Part shown: in pieces, positions 49,945 to 63,358 of the stretch
How the letters are laid out: every line of letters begins with the position of its first letter
Numbering within the stretch: the first letter of the stretch is position 1
Source of the DNA: Bolinopsis microptera
Taxonomy: Eukaryota; Ctenophora; Tentaculata; Lobata; Bolinopsidae
Assembly (NCBI RefSeq): GCF_026151205.1
Contig: NC_087081.1
Coordinates: 4,645,246 to 4,709,245 of the forward strand
DNA length: 64,000 nt
Direction: 5' to 3'
The notes under the pieces: model-generated
Told to the model about the DNA's origin: nothing
The model's input: only the letters and a program-made list of their open reading frames with translations
Database searches by the model: none
Made by a program: the position numbers and the translations under genes

Positions 49945-50395
49945 TGAATGAGAAGCACACACTCTGTATGAGAAGCACACACCCTCTAGAGAAGCACACA
50001 CCCCTCTAGAGAATAACACACCCCTCTAGAGAAGCACACACTCCCTCTAGAGAAGCACACACTCCTCTAGAGAAGCACACACCCTCTAGAGAAGCACACA
50101 CCCCTCTAGAGAATAACACACCCCTCTAGAGAAGCACACACCCCTCTAGAGAAGCACACACCCCTCTAGAGAAGCACACACCCCTCTCAAGAAGGACACA
50201 CCCCTCTAGAGAAGCACACACACACCCCTCTAGAGAAGCACACACCCCTCTCAAGAAGGACACACCCCTCTAGAGAAGCACACACCCCTCTAGAGAAGCA
50301 CACACCCCTCTAGAGAATAACACACTCCCTGTAGAAAAGCACACACCCCTCTAGAGAAGCACACACCCCTCTAGAGAAGCACACACTCCCTCAGA
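49945..50395 (+). repeat. 20-bp array, about 22 copies
   Basis: The unit is GAAGCACACACCCCTCTAGA with variants GAATAACACA and CTCAAGAAGGACAC. Most copies carry the TCTAGA palindrome. Confidence 0.95.
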
Positions 50396-51425
50396 CACAG
50401 TGCTATTCTCGACTAAACCCACTGATGTTAGTCCCCGGTGACAGCACTATTAAACGGCGCTGAGCGGTCCAAAAATTCAATTTGATAAATAAACGTCAAG
50501 CCCAGCAATTTCAAACGATTAGAAAGTTGGCAGATTGGATAATTAGGAAAGTTCTAGAAGATTGGTTCAATATTAAAATCGTGCGCTGGTTACTTTAAGC
50601 GATGGTTGAGTAGCTGGATGAGCATGGCACACGTACAAATTGTGTCTGGAGAAGTGGGAGATGTTCCATAGTAATTCTGAAGTTATGCAGAAGACAAAAG
50701 AGAAAGAGGAGAGAAGGAGAACAAAAGAGGAATTATAAGGATCCTGGTGGGATGTGGAGTATGTTGGAGGAAGTAGTACAATGGGAGTAGTAGTTCCGGG
50801 ATACTTCACAACCAAACAAGCAGTTAAGAGATCTAGTTTTAATATATCAGGTTATAAAATGAACAGTTTTGATTTAAAATAAAAGCAAAACTTTGAATTG
50901 TCGACTGGTAGTGGTACTGTGGTAAAGTCAGAAGCATTTTTAAGCGCAAAACGATTCCCTTTCCCAGAGTTCTTCTCACGAAATGTCGTTGATTAGTACT
51001 TACATAGTTAGAATAGTTGAAGTGGTAGTATAAGTATGACATTTATTTTAAATTTTGCTGTATTCAAAGTAACGAAGTATAATCTCGAATTTAAAATTAA
51101 AGATTCGCAAATTTTCTATTTTAAAGCAAACTTGAACTCAAACTTAAAAACAGCGCAATGAGTAGTAGTAGCATGTGTATTATTTATAAATATTAAATTA
51201 TATGAATATTACACATATGTTTCTCTCGTTTAAGCAACATCCATATCGACATCAGACGTCAGAGAGCTTCGCAAAAGCAAATTTTAGTCATCAGCATCAT
51301 AACGAAACTAACCTGGTAACTGATTAATGATCTAACAAAGTTATCTAACTTTGTTTCAACTATTTTAACTACTTCCGCAGTCCGCTACCAAGTGTTATAT
51401 CAACAGTTATTTATTCAAGAGACTC

Positions 51426-51469
<44 letters not shown>

Positions 51470-51839
51470 AAGTAAAACCTTCGACCGCAGAATGAGTTGC
51501 GTGTGTTAAGACCAATCATATCACATTTAAGAATGAGTAATTTTCATTGAAGGTATCATAACCCAGAGCTCGACATAATATCACCACTTCAATCTCGACC
51601 TAAAATTTACTAAATCCAACTTAGTGAACCCGACATCAGATTGACAAAAACCCAACCTGAACCCGACTTCGAGGTCCCTTTAGTCAGGAGTCCTCAGTGG
51701 GGGTCCACTACAAGCTGAGGACCACGTACTGACACTATCACATATTATAACCAGTTGACAAAGTATAAACCACTTTTAGGCTGTATAAAGCATGTGGGGG
51801 TCCGACACCTCGGTACAAGTAGGTGTCCGGTATACCTCC
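50396..51839. other. intergenic with a short (GTGAAA)n
   Basis: GTGAAA is repeated about seven times at 51431-51475. No gene recognised. Confidence 0.45.
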
Positions 51840-51982
51840 AACAAGCCGGACACTACAAGCCGGACACTACAAGCCGGACACTACAAGCCGGACACTACAA
51901 GACGGACACTACAAGCCGGACACTACAAGCCGGACACTACAAGCCGGACACTACAAGCCGGACACTACAAGCCGGACACTAC
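51840..51982 (+). repeat. 15-bp array, about 10 copies
   Basis: The unit is CAAGCCGGACACTAC, one copy reading CAAGACGG. Related phrases (GTGGGGGTCC, CTACAAG) occur on both sides. Confidence 0.94.
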
Positions 51983-52394
51983 AGCGCTTACTAAAAATAT
52001 AATGAGCAGGTTAGGACCCTGTTAAAATGTGTTAAACTTAATCTTTAACTTTTCCTTATATTTTCCAAAACTTCAAATTGGTTTGGGCGAAAGCCCTCAG
52101 CCACTTAGAAAATAAGTAAGCAGTGGGGGTCCACCACTTTGATACAGGTGAAGGTCGCCTATATCGCTACAAGTTCTTCATATTGCTACAAGAGTGTGGT
52201 CTCTTCACCATGTACTACAAGCCGATGTACCAAAGTATCAACAACGTACTGAGACCGAATACAATGCGCTTTACAATTATAATTACACCTGCTGCTACCA
52301 GGACCACCAATCACCATGTCCGATAAATATAACAGATAAATATAGCATATAATATATACTATATTATATATATAATACAATAATATAGTATATA

Positions 52395-53667
52395 TATAGC
52401 ATATAGAATATGCTAACACTCAAGTAACACTCAAGTAACACTATAGTAACACTCAAGTTACATTATAATAACACTATAGTAACACCCAAGTAACACTCAA
52501 GTAACACTATAGTAACACTCAAGTAACATTATAATAACACTATAGTAACACTCAAGTAACACTCAAGTAACACTATAGTAACACTATAGTAACACTATAG
52601 TAACACTCAAGTAACACTATAGTACTATAGTAACACTCAAGAAACATTATAGTAACACTATAGTAACACTCAAGTAACACTCAAGTAACACTCAAGTAAC
52701 ACTATAGTAACACTATAGTAACACTCAAGTAACACTATAGTACTATAGTAACACTATAGTAACACTCAAGTAACACTATAGTAACACTCAAGTAACACTA
52801 TAGTAACACTCAAGTAACACTCAAGTAACACTATAGTAACACTCAAGTAACGCTATAGTAACACTCAAGTAACACTCAAGTAACACTCAAGTAACACTCA
52901 AGTAACACTATAGTAACACTATAGTAACACTATAGTAACACTATAGTAACACTATAGTAACACTATAGTAACACTATAGTAACACTCAAGTTACATTATA
53001 GAAACACTATAGTAACACTATAGTAACACTCAAGTAACACTCAAGAAACATTATAGTAACACTATAGTAACACTCAAGTAACACTATAGTAACACTCAAG
53101 TAACACTCAAGTAACACTCAAGTAACACTCAAGTAACATTTTAGTAACACTATAGTAACACTATAGTAACACTCAAGTAACACTCGAGTAACACTATAGT
53201 AACACTATAGTACCACTATAGTAACACTCAAGTAACACTATAGTAACACTATAGTAACACTATAGTAACACTCAAGTTACATTATAGTAACACTATAGTA
53301 ACACTATAGTAACACTCAAGTAACACTCAAGAAACATTATAGTAACACTATAGTAACACTATAGTAACACTATAGTAACACTATAGTAACACTATAGTAA
53401 CACTCAAGTAACACTATAGTAACATTATAGTAACACTATAGTACCACTATAGTAACACTTTAGTAACACTCAAGTAACACTATAGTAACACTATAGTAAC
53501 ACTATAGTAACACTATAGTAACACTATAGTAACACTATAGTAACACTATAGTAACACTATAGTAACACTATAGTACCACTTTAGTAACACTCAAGTAACA
53601 CTATAGTAACACTATAGTAACACTATAGTAACACTATAGTAACACTATAGTAACACTATAGTAACAC
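52395..53667 (+). repeat. 12-bp two-state array, about 105 copies
   Basis: Units are GTAACACTATAG or GTAACACTCAAG, with rare third forms (ATTATAG, GTACCAC, a 7-bp deletion giving TAGTACTATAG). The two main forms are mixed irregularly, with the TATAG form dominating toward the right end (about 53340-53665). Confidence 0.95.
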
Positions 53668-54147
53668 AAGACTGGCAGTAGTGCTGTTCTCTGGTGTACG
53701 ATAAAATTCATTAATAAAAAATGAAGATTGGAAGCACCTCTCTAGTGGGTGCCTGTACCATGGGATGTGTAACTGTGGGTGGTGTAGTTTCCAAGTTTTA
53801 AGTGATGGTGTGTCGGATTTTAACGTGGTAAACGCGGGTTATGGATAGCCCGAATGGGTGCGTTTCGGACAGATTTGATTAGTTTTACGGAGGGTTAAGA
53901 ACTGGTTGCCGTTAGAAAGTGTCAAGAAATGCCTGTGTTATGTCAGAGAACCTTGAATAAAGAGTTGGGAGGAATGGCCCATGGCAGATTATTACGTATT
54001 AGTTTCCGAAGGTATTACAGTGACATCAAAGGTACTTGAACTTTAAATATTATTACATGGGTGTTTCATAATTTTACGTCATTATTTCAATGTTTAGGAA
54101 TATTTATTATGCATAAGAATATTTCAAGTTAAATGGCAACCCACGCT
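53668..54147. other. intergenic, nothing recognised
   Basis: No supported gene. Confidence 0.4.
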
Positions 54148-54251
54148 GTGACGAAATAAATCGTTGTGACGAAATAAAACGGTGTGACAAAGTGAAACGT
54201 TGTGACAAAATGAAACGTAGTGACGAAATAAATCGTTGTGACGAAATAAAA
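54148..54251 (+). repeat. 18-bp degenerate array, 6 copies
   Basis: The unit is GTGACGAAATAAATCGTT, with GTGACAAAGTGAAACGTT variants. The first and last units are alike. Confidence 0.85.
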
Positions 54252-55002
54252 CTACCGGAAGTGTGGAAACGAAGTTGAGAGGATGAGGACTAATTGGTAT
54301 AATTAGTCCTAATTAATTGATATAATTAGTAACTAATCGGTTATAAAGCCAGTTAATTGGATCAGCATGATAGCCGATTTGAAATTTAGAAATGATGATT
54401 GATAAATAATCAGCCAATACTCGATATGAAATAGAATTACAAAAGATATAAAAGCAGTTAAATCACACCTTTTTGGGTGTGATTGGTAGAAATGATCAAA
54501 AGTAAACGAGTTAAAATAAGCAATTTAGAAAACATCGCTTGTTAGGTGGAGTTGATTAATCTAACAACAATTCTGCGTTACTCATCGGTTTGAATTTAAA
54601 TTGCAGTTAAACGAACAGAAACGACAAGAGATATACGGGGAAACAAATGACGGTACCAGCTAAAAATGTTCAGAATCTCTCCCACGAAGTCGTAGAGGAA
54701 AAGTCCATTAGATTTAGCAGGAACGGAGACCCTTGACTTCGTGTTCGTTCCCTACTGTAGGGTGGATTTAAACAGGGTGGAGTAGCCTGTAACAGGTTGG
54801 TTTAAAATTTAAATGTGTTGGCTGTAATTCGTTATTTGAATATAATATTTTGATACCCTAAAGTGAGGACGTGAGGTCTCAAACATTTGACTGACAATTA
54901 ATGTTCATATATTTTAGGTTTGGAGTCCCTCCTCCGAAACAGTACGATGAGTTGAGACTTTTTCATATTTAGAAGTTGAGGACTTTAGAAACGAATGAAA
55001 GT
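54252..55002. other. intergenic, nothing strong
   Basis: TATAATTAGT phrases repeat near 54297-54330. No gene recognised. Confidence 0.4.
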
Positions 55003-55999
55003 AAGATGCCTAATATCTGTGAGCTGTGATTGGCTAATGTCTAATATCTGTGAGCTGTGATTAGCTAATGTCTAATATCTGTGAGCTGTGATTAGCTAAT
55101 GTCTAATATCTGTGAACTGTGATTGGCTAATGTCTGATATCTGTGAGCTGTGATTGGCTAATGTCTAATATCTGTGAGCTGTGATTGGCTAATGTCTAAT
55201 ATCTGTGAGCTGTGATTAGCTAATGTCTAATATCTGTGAGCTGTGATTGGCTAATGTCTAATATCTGTGAGCTGTGATTGGCTAATGTCTGATATCTGTG
55301 AGCTGTGATTAGCTAATGTCTAATATCTGTGAGCTGTGATTGGCTAATGTCTAATATCTGTGAGCTATGATTGGCTAATGTCTAATATCTGTGAGCTGTG
55401 ATTGGCTAATGTCTAATATCTGTGAGCTGTAATTGGCTAATGTCTAATATCTGTGAGCTGTAATTGGCTAATGTCTAATATCTGTGAGCTGTGATTGGCT
55501 AATGTCTAATATCTGTGAGCTGTGATTAGCTAATGTCTAATATCTGTGAGCTGTGATTGGCTAATGTCTAATATCTGTGAGCTATGATTGGCTAATGTCT
55601 AATATCTGTGAGCTGTGATTGGCTAATGTCTAATATCTGTGAGCTGTAATTGGCTAATGTCTAATATCTGTGAGCTGTAATTGGCTAATGTCTAATATCT
55701 GTGAGCTGTGATTGGCTAATGTCTAATATCAGTGAGCTGTGATTGGCTAATGTCTAATATCTGTGAGCTGTAATTAGCTAATGTCTAATATCTGTGAGCT
55801 GTGATTAGCTAATGTCTAATATCTGTGAGCTGTGATTGGCTAATGTCTAATATCTGTGAGCTGTGATTAGCTAATGTCTAATATCTGTGAGCTGTGATTG
55901 GCTAATGCCTAATATCTGTGAGCTGTGATTAGCTAATGTCTAATATCTGTGAACTGTGATTGGCTGATGTCTAATATCTGTGAGCTGTGATTGGCTAAT
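55003..55999 (+). repeat. 31-bp array, about 32 copies, with inverted CCAAT
   Basis: The unit contains CTGTGAGCTGTGATTGGCT followed by AATGTCTAATAT. Most copies carry ATTGGC (CCAAT on the minus strand); a minority read ATTAGC, which breaks it. A run of about six units is itself duplicated (about 55310-55500 and 55540-55730, sharing the GAGCTATGATTGG variant). Confidence 0.95.
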
Positions 56000-56962
56000 T
56001 GAAGATAAATAAAACGCTGAACATTGTCATTGAGGATTTTTTGCGCCCATACTGGAGGCCGAGGGGGTTATAAGCTGGATGAAAATTTGTTCCATATTTT
56101 GTTCCATATTTTAAATTCGGATTGTACGATCATTTATTATTTTAAATGAATGGACACACGTTTTTGAGTGAGCTGGCATTGGAATCAGTGTTCAATTAGT
56201 CCGATTGAAACAGTCAGAATCAATGTTGCAAGATACGGAAAAAAGTTAAAGCAACAGAAGAACGACACAGTATATAGATGTTAAGTCGCAGACCCAAGAA
56301 CATTATAATTCCAAACGATCGCAAATAAGCAAATACCAAAATGCCAAGCAGCAATAACATTCTCTCGACACTGTAGCTTTATAAAGATACCGCTTAAACC
56401 GATGGTTTTAATTTACAGGCCATAAAAAGCTAAAATACTTGTTCAATTTGCCATGATAATTAAAGCGTCATGAATGCTTGATGACCTAAACGAAATATTG
56501 AAAAGCATTTAACATGAACATGCCCAGTTAAGGTTATGATACTAGAACGGTGACGACAACTAAAAGTGACGTGGCAGGTCGGCAGGATTAAGATCGACAA
56601 ACCATAATTAATTGATCTGAGCTCAAGACTTCTAAATAAAGAGATCATGAATTCGAAATCGTGAATTGTGTGACCTTTTGCGGCGCGGAAGTGCTTTATT
56701 ACAGATGCAGAGACAATTATGACGCAGACAGATTGGAACAGGACTAAAAAAGGGGAAGGGTTGTGAAAATGAGACCGTCATTAACTGAGTATATCACTCT
56801 CCATTCAGATAGATCGCCCAAATATTCCCTAATGAAAAGCATATGGTGGAGCCAACCCTGGCCCTGCAGTTCTTAACTAGCTACAATTTAGCACTGTAAC
56901 CACTACAAAGTGACAATGAGCTGCCGGATGTCAAGTTGTAGGGGTGGAGTGATAACAGGCTA
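56000..56962. other. intergenic, nothing recognised
   Basis: No supported gene. Confidence 0.4.
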
Positions 56963-57580
56963 CTGACGACATACGACTACACTGACGACAACATACGGCT
57001 ACACTGACGACAACATACGACTACACTGACGACAACATATGGCTACACTGACGACAACATACGACTACACTGACGACTACATACGACTACACATACGACT
57101 ACAAACGACTACACTGACGACAATATACGACTACACCGACGACAATATACGACTACACCGACGACAATATACGACTACACTGACGACAACATACGACTAC
57201 ACTGACGACAACATATGGCTACACTGACGACAACATACGACTACACTGACGACTACATACGACTACACATACGACTACAAACGACTACACTGACGACAAT
57301 ATACGACTACACCGACGACAATATACGACTACACCGACGACAACATACGGCTACATTGACGACAACATACGACTACACTGACGACTACATACGACTACAC
57401 ATACGACTACATACGACTACACTGACGACAACATACGGCTACACTGACGACAACATACGACTACACATACGACTACATACGACTACACTGACGACAATAT
57501 ACGACTACACCGACGACAATATACGACTACACTGACGACAACATACGGCTACACTGACGACAACATACGACTACACTGAC
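56963..57580 (+). repeat. 22-bp array with nested 11/12-bp variants
   Basis: The core is ACGACTACACTGACGACAAC. Shorter ACGACTACACAT and ACGACTACAAACG units are inserted in the same order three times, so a segment of about 176 bp (from about 57039, 57215 and a shortened third copy) was duplicated. Confidence 0.93.
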
Positions 57581-58823
57581 TACATTGTTTACTGAGGATC
57601 ACCAACTTATCAGACTGCAAGCTTCCAAAACTACCGGCCATCTTAATTTATTACGTACAGTACAACGTATAAGGTTTTCATTATTTTTGAATTTTAGCAT
57701 TACCACCGGTTAGGGCAGATTGCGTGATAACTGTGAAGATTGCGTGAAGACACCTATCAGTAGTTTGAGCTACAATTACAAACCAACACACGGTACGAGG
57801 GATACTAGAAAAGAGAGAAATTAAAACAAAAGGATATAAGATAATATCTTGTCCTCTGATAAATAATATATTGGATATCTCTTTATCAGAGATATCTCTC
57901 CTATATTATAGTAGGCAGATATATTGTCAGTGATAAGCTCACAAAACCGATTAGTGATTAGTGCTATTTGCACGGTTATAGTGCATAGCCGCACAGTGTG
58001 ATACTGTGTGTCACGTGTCATGTTGTCTCAACTTCAGGTCAGGTACTGAAATTCATCAAGTCATGAACTCCATGGGAACATGTATCAATTCAATCAAACT
58101 GAGAGAGTATATTATTCTGTAATACCCCACACTTCATCTTGTACTGTAGTATAAGTGCTCTTGTACTGCTATATGAATATCATATGAGATTGTTCTGTTG
58201 TGCAGCTCTCAGAATGATCACGAGGTCTGAAACACTCCGCTAATGTTGGTCACGTGGTCACTAATGTTGGTCACGTGGTAATACGTGTCACCACGTGATG
58301 AGGTCATGTGAGGAAAAAGAATACATGAACTGATCAACTCAAGCAGATTTCGTGGACATGTGACGTTGTTTCCATGGTAGCGGTAGTGCTCATATATAAT
58401 ACAAAAAGTAATTTCATATCCTCACAAATTCCTTCGATCGTGTTCAATCAAATCCACGAGATACTCAAGCTCAATGATCCGCAAGCTATCGCATGATGCT
58501 CAAGCTAATATAAGGAGAAACTCTATTTGAAGCTTATTAATCCAAAAAGAAACATGAGCAAAACAATGGTTGTGACCGCGACAAATTATTTTAAAACCGT
58601 CACCTTGATATAAATTAATGATATGCCCACTATTAATTTGCCTCTTTTATATTAAATTTTCCGCTAATTCGTATACAAAGAACACACGATATTTGTCATA
58701 TTTCCGGTATAAATATGCAAATTAACAGTAAATTAAATTTACGCAGTTTGAAACATATTATTAACTAGACTGTCGGTACACATATCCAATCAGATGCTGT
58801 GTCATTATATTGACGAATTGTGG
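57581..58823. other. intergenic with an E-box cluster
   Basis: TAATGTTGGTCACGTGGT occurs twice near 58242-58280 and ACCACGTGAT once inverted at about 58291, giving three CACGTG within 60 bp. No gene recognised. Confidence 0.4.
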
Positions 58824-58992
58824 GAAAACATAATGTGCGATTCAAAACTATTTGTCTATACTACTGAAGGAAGTTGGGACAAACCCCAAAGAGGAACTGC
58901 GAACCCTGATGCGGGACAGGGATATATGGAGGGTTATCTGGCGTAGATCCAACCTAATAGTAGTAGTAGTATGCGATTCTGAACTAAAGAAA
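58824..58992 (+). mobile_element. LINE 3'-end relic with (TAG)n tail
   Basis: A + strand frame reads NYLSILLKEVGTNPKEEL, then RTLMRDRDIWRVIWRRSNL, immediately followed by TAGTAGTAGTAG. The Arg-Asp-Arg-x-x-Trp-Arg ending just before a simple-repeat tail is the usual C-terminus of several invertebrate LINE polymerases. Only about 130 bp remain, so this is a very short 5'-truncated copy. Recognition is from general familiarity with these termini and needs a search. Confidence 0.6.
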
Positions 58993-60201
58993 TTGTAGTA
59001 GAGAACGATAAAATAGTCCTTGTTAACAAAGAACTAGAAGCCATAAAGTTCCGAGCAAACGTATTGCCTTCAGTTTAATTGAAATGACGACAATCAAGAA
59101 ATTGTCAGTAAGGTATTTTCAGCTCAAGTTGACAAACGTTTAATGTAAATTTGATACCATCCGGTTCCGGGTCTTTGCTGGTGGTATTTCTGACTTCATG
59201 ACAGTCCACCCAGAACATAAAACCATATCCTAATTCGGAGATCCAATCTTATAAATCTCCAGCACAACCTGGGCTATTTTTAGATTTAATCCAAGCGATA
59301 GGAACTGTCACCAAAAAAGGATAGATAAATCATTAATCAAGCATACCCCGTTCATGAATCATGATCAGTCCACCCCCGCAAACTGGAGAGCTCGAGACTC
59401 AAGAGTATTCGATGGTGCTGTAATGAGTAGAGCTCATAATATATCATTTATATTGACCGTCATATGCTAGCCACACTGCAGTGAGGGTACAGAATGTGTG
59501 GGTCACGTGATATGGACACTCTCACCATGTCTCCTTACAAACTGGGCCATTTCAGAGGAAAACGGATCGGGTCCCGATCGTTTTCCTCAGATCGGGAGTG
59601 TGGTCGGAGTTTGTGATATGTCTGGAACTGTCGTTCTCATCGGAGGATTGGGAGGAGACCTTGACAAGTAGATGATATAGTAACAATAGTGTAAGAAGTT
59701 GCTCCTTGGTAGTATGTATTATATTAAGTGTAATTAGAGTTGTATCAACTGATTGTGAGCCAAAATTTGATGATTGAAATGATTCAAGAGTCAAGACATG
59801 CATGCAGTAACCTACTTTACCTTATGATCATCGCACAAGTTGGGCCTGGTTTAACAGAAAAGTACATTCTAATTTTATCTATTAATATACTCAGCTCCTT
59901 TACCAGTGCTTACAGTACAATATCAAATCAAATCTTATCCAAAGTGAAAACAACCGGCTAAGCGTGGCGTTTAATCGATTTTTTAAGCCAGTTTTTAGAG
60001 CACGATTCTTAGATTTTGAACAGTAGGTAACAATCCCCAGAATTTAATTAATAAGGTCAAACATCTCAATGAGAGTTTGGGATACAATTTACTCAACGTT
60101 TTCCATGCCGAATTCTTAAAAAGGAACAGTGGTGAACCCTAGCTGGCCTTTAATTCTGTAGATGTGCTTGCTTAAGTCAATGCATAATGATTTTTTTTCA
60201 A
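58993..60201. other. intergenic with a hairpin
   Basis: GAGGAAAACGGATCGGG (about 59556-59572) pairs with CCCGATCGTTTTCCTC (about 59574-59589) with one bulged base and a 1-nt loop. No gene recognised. Confidence 0.4.
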
Positions 60202-60655
60202 GATCTTTGAAGTTTTGATTGCGAAATAGTAAACCAGAAACCTAACGTGCTCGTCCAGTAACTACCTTTACCAACAGCTGCTAATGATTTTAGGAACAGG
60301 TTCCAGCCCCTCAATCTTTGGGGAGCTGCAGTATTTGTTTTAAAACTCTCTGATTTATCAACTAAAATACATGATAATCGCTCTGTCAAAGCAACCTGGA
60401 CGCAGGTGGCATTTACGGTGGCGATCGATAACCAAAAAATAGAAGAAGAAAAAACCATGTACTTGATGATCAAGGTGGTCAGGTGGAGCCCTCTTTTATA
60501 CGTCGGAAGGCCCCGATTTATCAAAGCTAAGTTTGAGGACAAGCACTGACGGGCCACGGCAGATTGAATTAAAAAATACACTAAAACTGTGAACACTTGC
60601 GCGTTCGTGGCCTTTAAAGTACAATATGTGACGCACAAACGCCAGATCCTGTTTG
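60202..60655 (+). pseudogene. degenerate exon-like stretch, family unknown
   Basis: After a good pyrimidine tract (GATTTTTTTTCAAG, acceptor-like) the + strand reads like decayed protein. A stop-free stretch of about 96 codons (about 60262-60549) contains AAVFVLKLSDLSTKIHDNRS, TWTQVAFTVAIDNQKIEEEK and YVGRPRFIKAKFEDKH, then stops. A similar-looking frame continues past the stops (VNTCAFVAFKVQYVTHKRQ). Composition (Lys, Glu, Asp, Val mix) is more protein-like than the 160-codon minus frame over the same bases, which is rich in Cys/Ser/Leu and is likely its shadow. There is no start codon and no recognised domain. Confidence 0.25.
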
Positions 60656-60728
60656 ATTGATTGCATTTTTGTCGACGCACACATCGAGATACCCTCGCTG
60701 TCGCTTAACTCTTACTCTCTTACCGCGT

Positions 60729-62234
<1,506 letters not shown>

Positions 62235-63358
62235 TAGGGTAAAGCACATAATTTTGTCATTTTTTGGCAATTTTCCGACTGCCTGATATAAACCATGGGT
62301 TTTAACCTCGTCTGAAATTCCGATTTAGATGAAACCTCCACCATGTTATAGTAGACAGTCTAGGCAAGTTCTAACACAAAAATGATCGAAATTGCTGGGG
62401 TTGAAGATGTTCAAAAAAATTATTTTGAAAAAATGACAAAATTAGGTGACTTTACTTAATTTTGTCACCCCGAACCTAATTTTTTCACTTGAAGATTGTG
62501 CAAAAATTAACCGTTTCTCGGTATTTTAGACTACCTGGATGCATCATTCGAGCGCTTTTTTACCAACATTGACCTCAAAAATCCCAAAGATATGATGTTT
62601 TCATAGTTTTGTAGCTTGATGAAAAGATGACACTTTTTGGGTATCTAATCTTAGAAAATAGCCCCCAAATGCCCCTGAAACCACTGGCATCTTGAAAACT
62701 TTCTATGAAGCATGAATCAATATTGGTTACTGATTCACGAAACTATATTTACCAATAGCTCTTTAAAACCCAGAATTACAGTATATTTCTCGGCGAAAAT
62801 ATGCTATTATAAGTGTTTAAATGCTATTATAAGTGCCTTATACATATCCTATGGGCAAAAAAACTTCAGAATAGTTGTATAAGGCCATTTTCAACACAAT
62901 CTGTGATTTACAAGAAATTTGAGAAAGGTCGATTTTTTTGACAAAATTAAGTACTTTTGGCAAAATCGAACCTAATTTTGTCACCCTCTGTAACTTGAAC
63001 AATAATTGCGCTAGAGACTTGAAAATTTGTACGTATACTTCTGCTGTAGAAGATATTTGAAATATGCAATGGCATGAAGCTAGCTCAATTACTTTTGAAA
63101 TAGCAATAAATCAAAATTTTGAAAATTCCTTAAGAAAACTTTAAGGATCTTATTTATTTTTCGGGTTAACAGTTTCGCCTTCATTTTTGACACAGATGCA
63201 AAAGAGCTAGAAACTTTGTAGGAGCAGTTTCAGCAAAGTCTAAGCTTTCTTTTTATACACAAACCTTTTCTTTCAAGCTGAAATTCCGAGCCGAGGCAGT
63301 TTTTCAGAGCAAAATGACAAAATTAGGTACCCTGACAAAATTACGTGCCTTACCCTAT
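62235..63358. mobile_element. 1.1-kb non-autonomous TIR element with TA ends
   Basis: The left end reads TA-GGGTAAAGCACATAATTT and the right end, inverted, TA-GGGTAAGGCACGTAATTT, continuing through TTGTCA: about 24 bp with two differences. TA on both sides fits a TA target duplication, as used by Tc1/mariner-type and some other transposases. The motif TGACAAAATTA also occurs inside several times in both orientations (about 62434-62485, 62939-62985, 63315-63325). No transposase frame is seen. Confidence 0.75.

Noticed and set aside
60198-60680. 160-codon minus-strand gene
   Set aside because: Cys/Ser/Leu-rich shadow-like composition; the + strand reading over the same bases is more protein-like. 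No domain in either.
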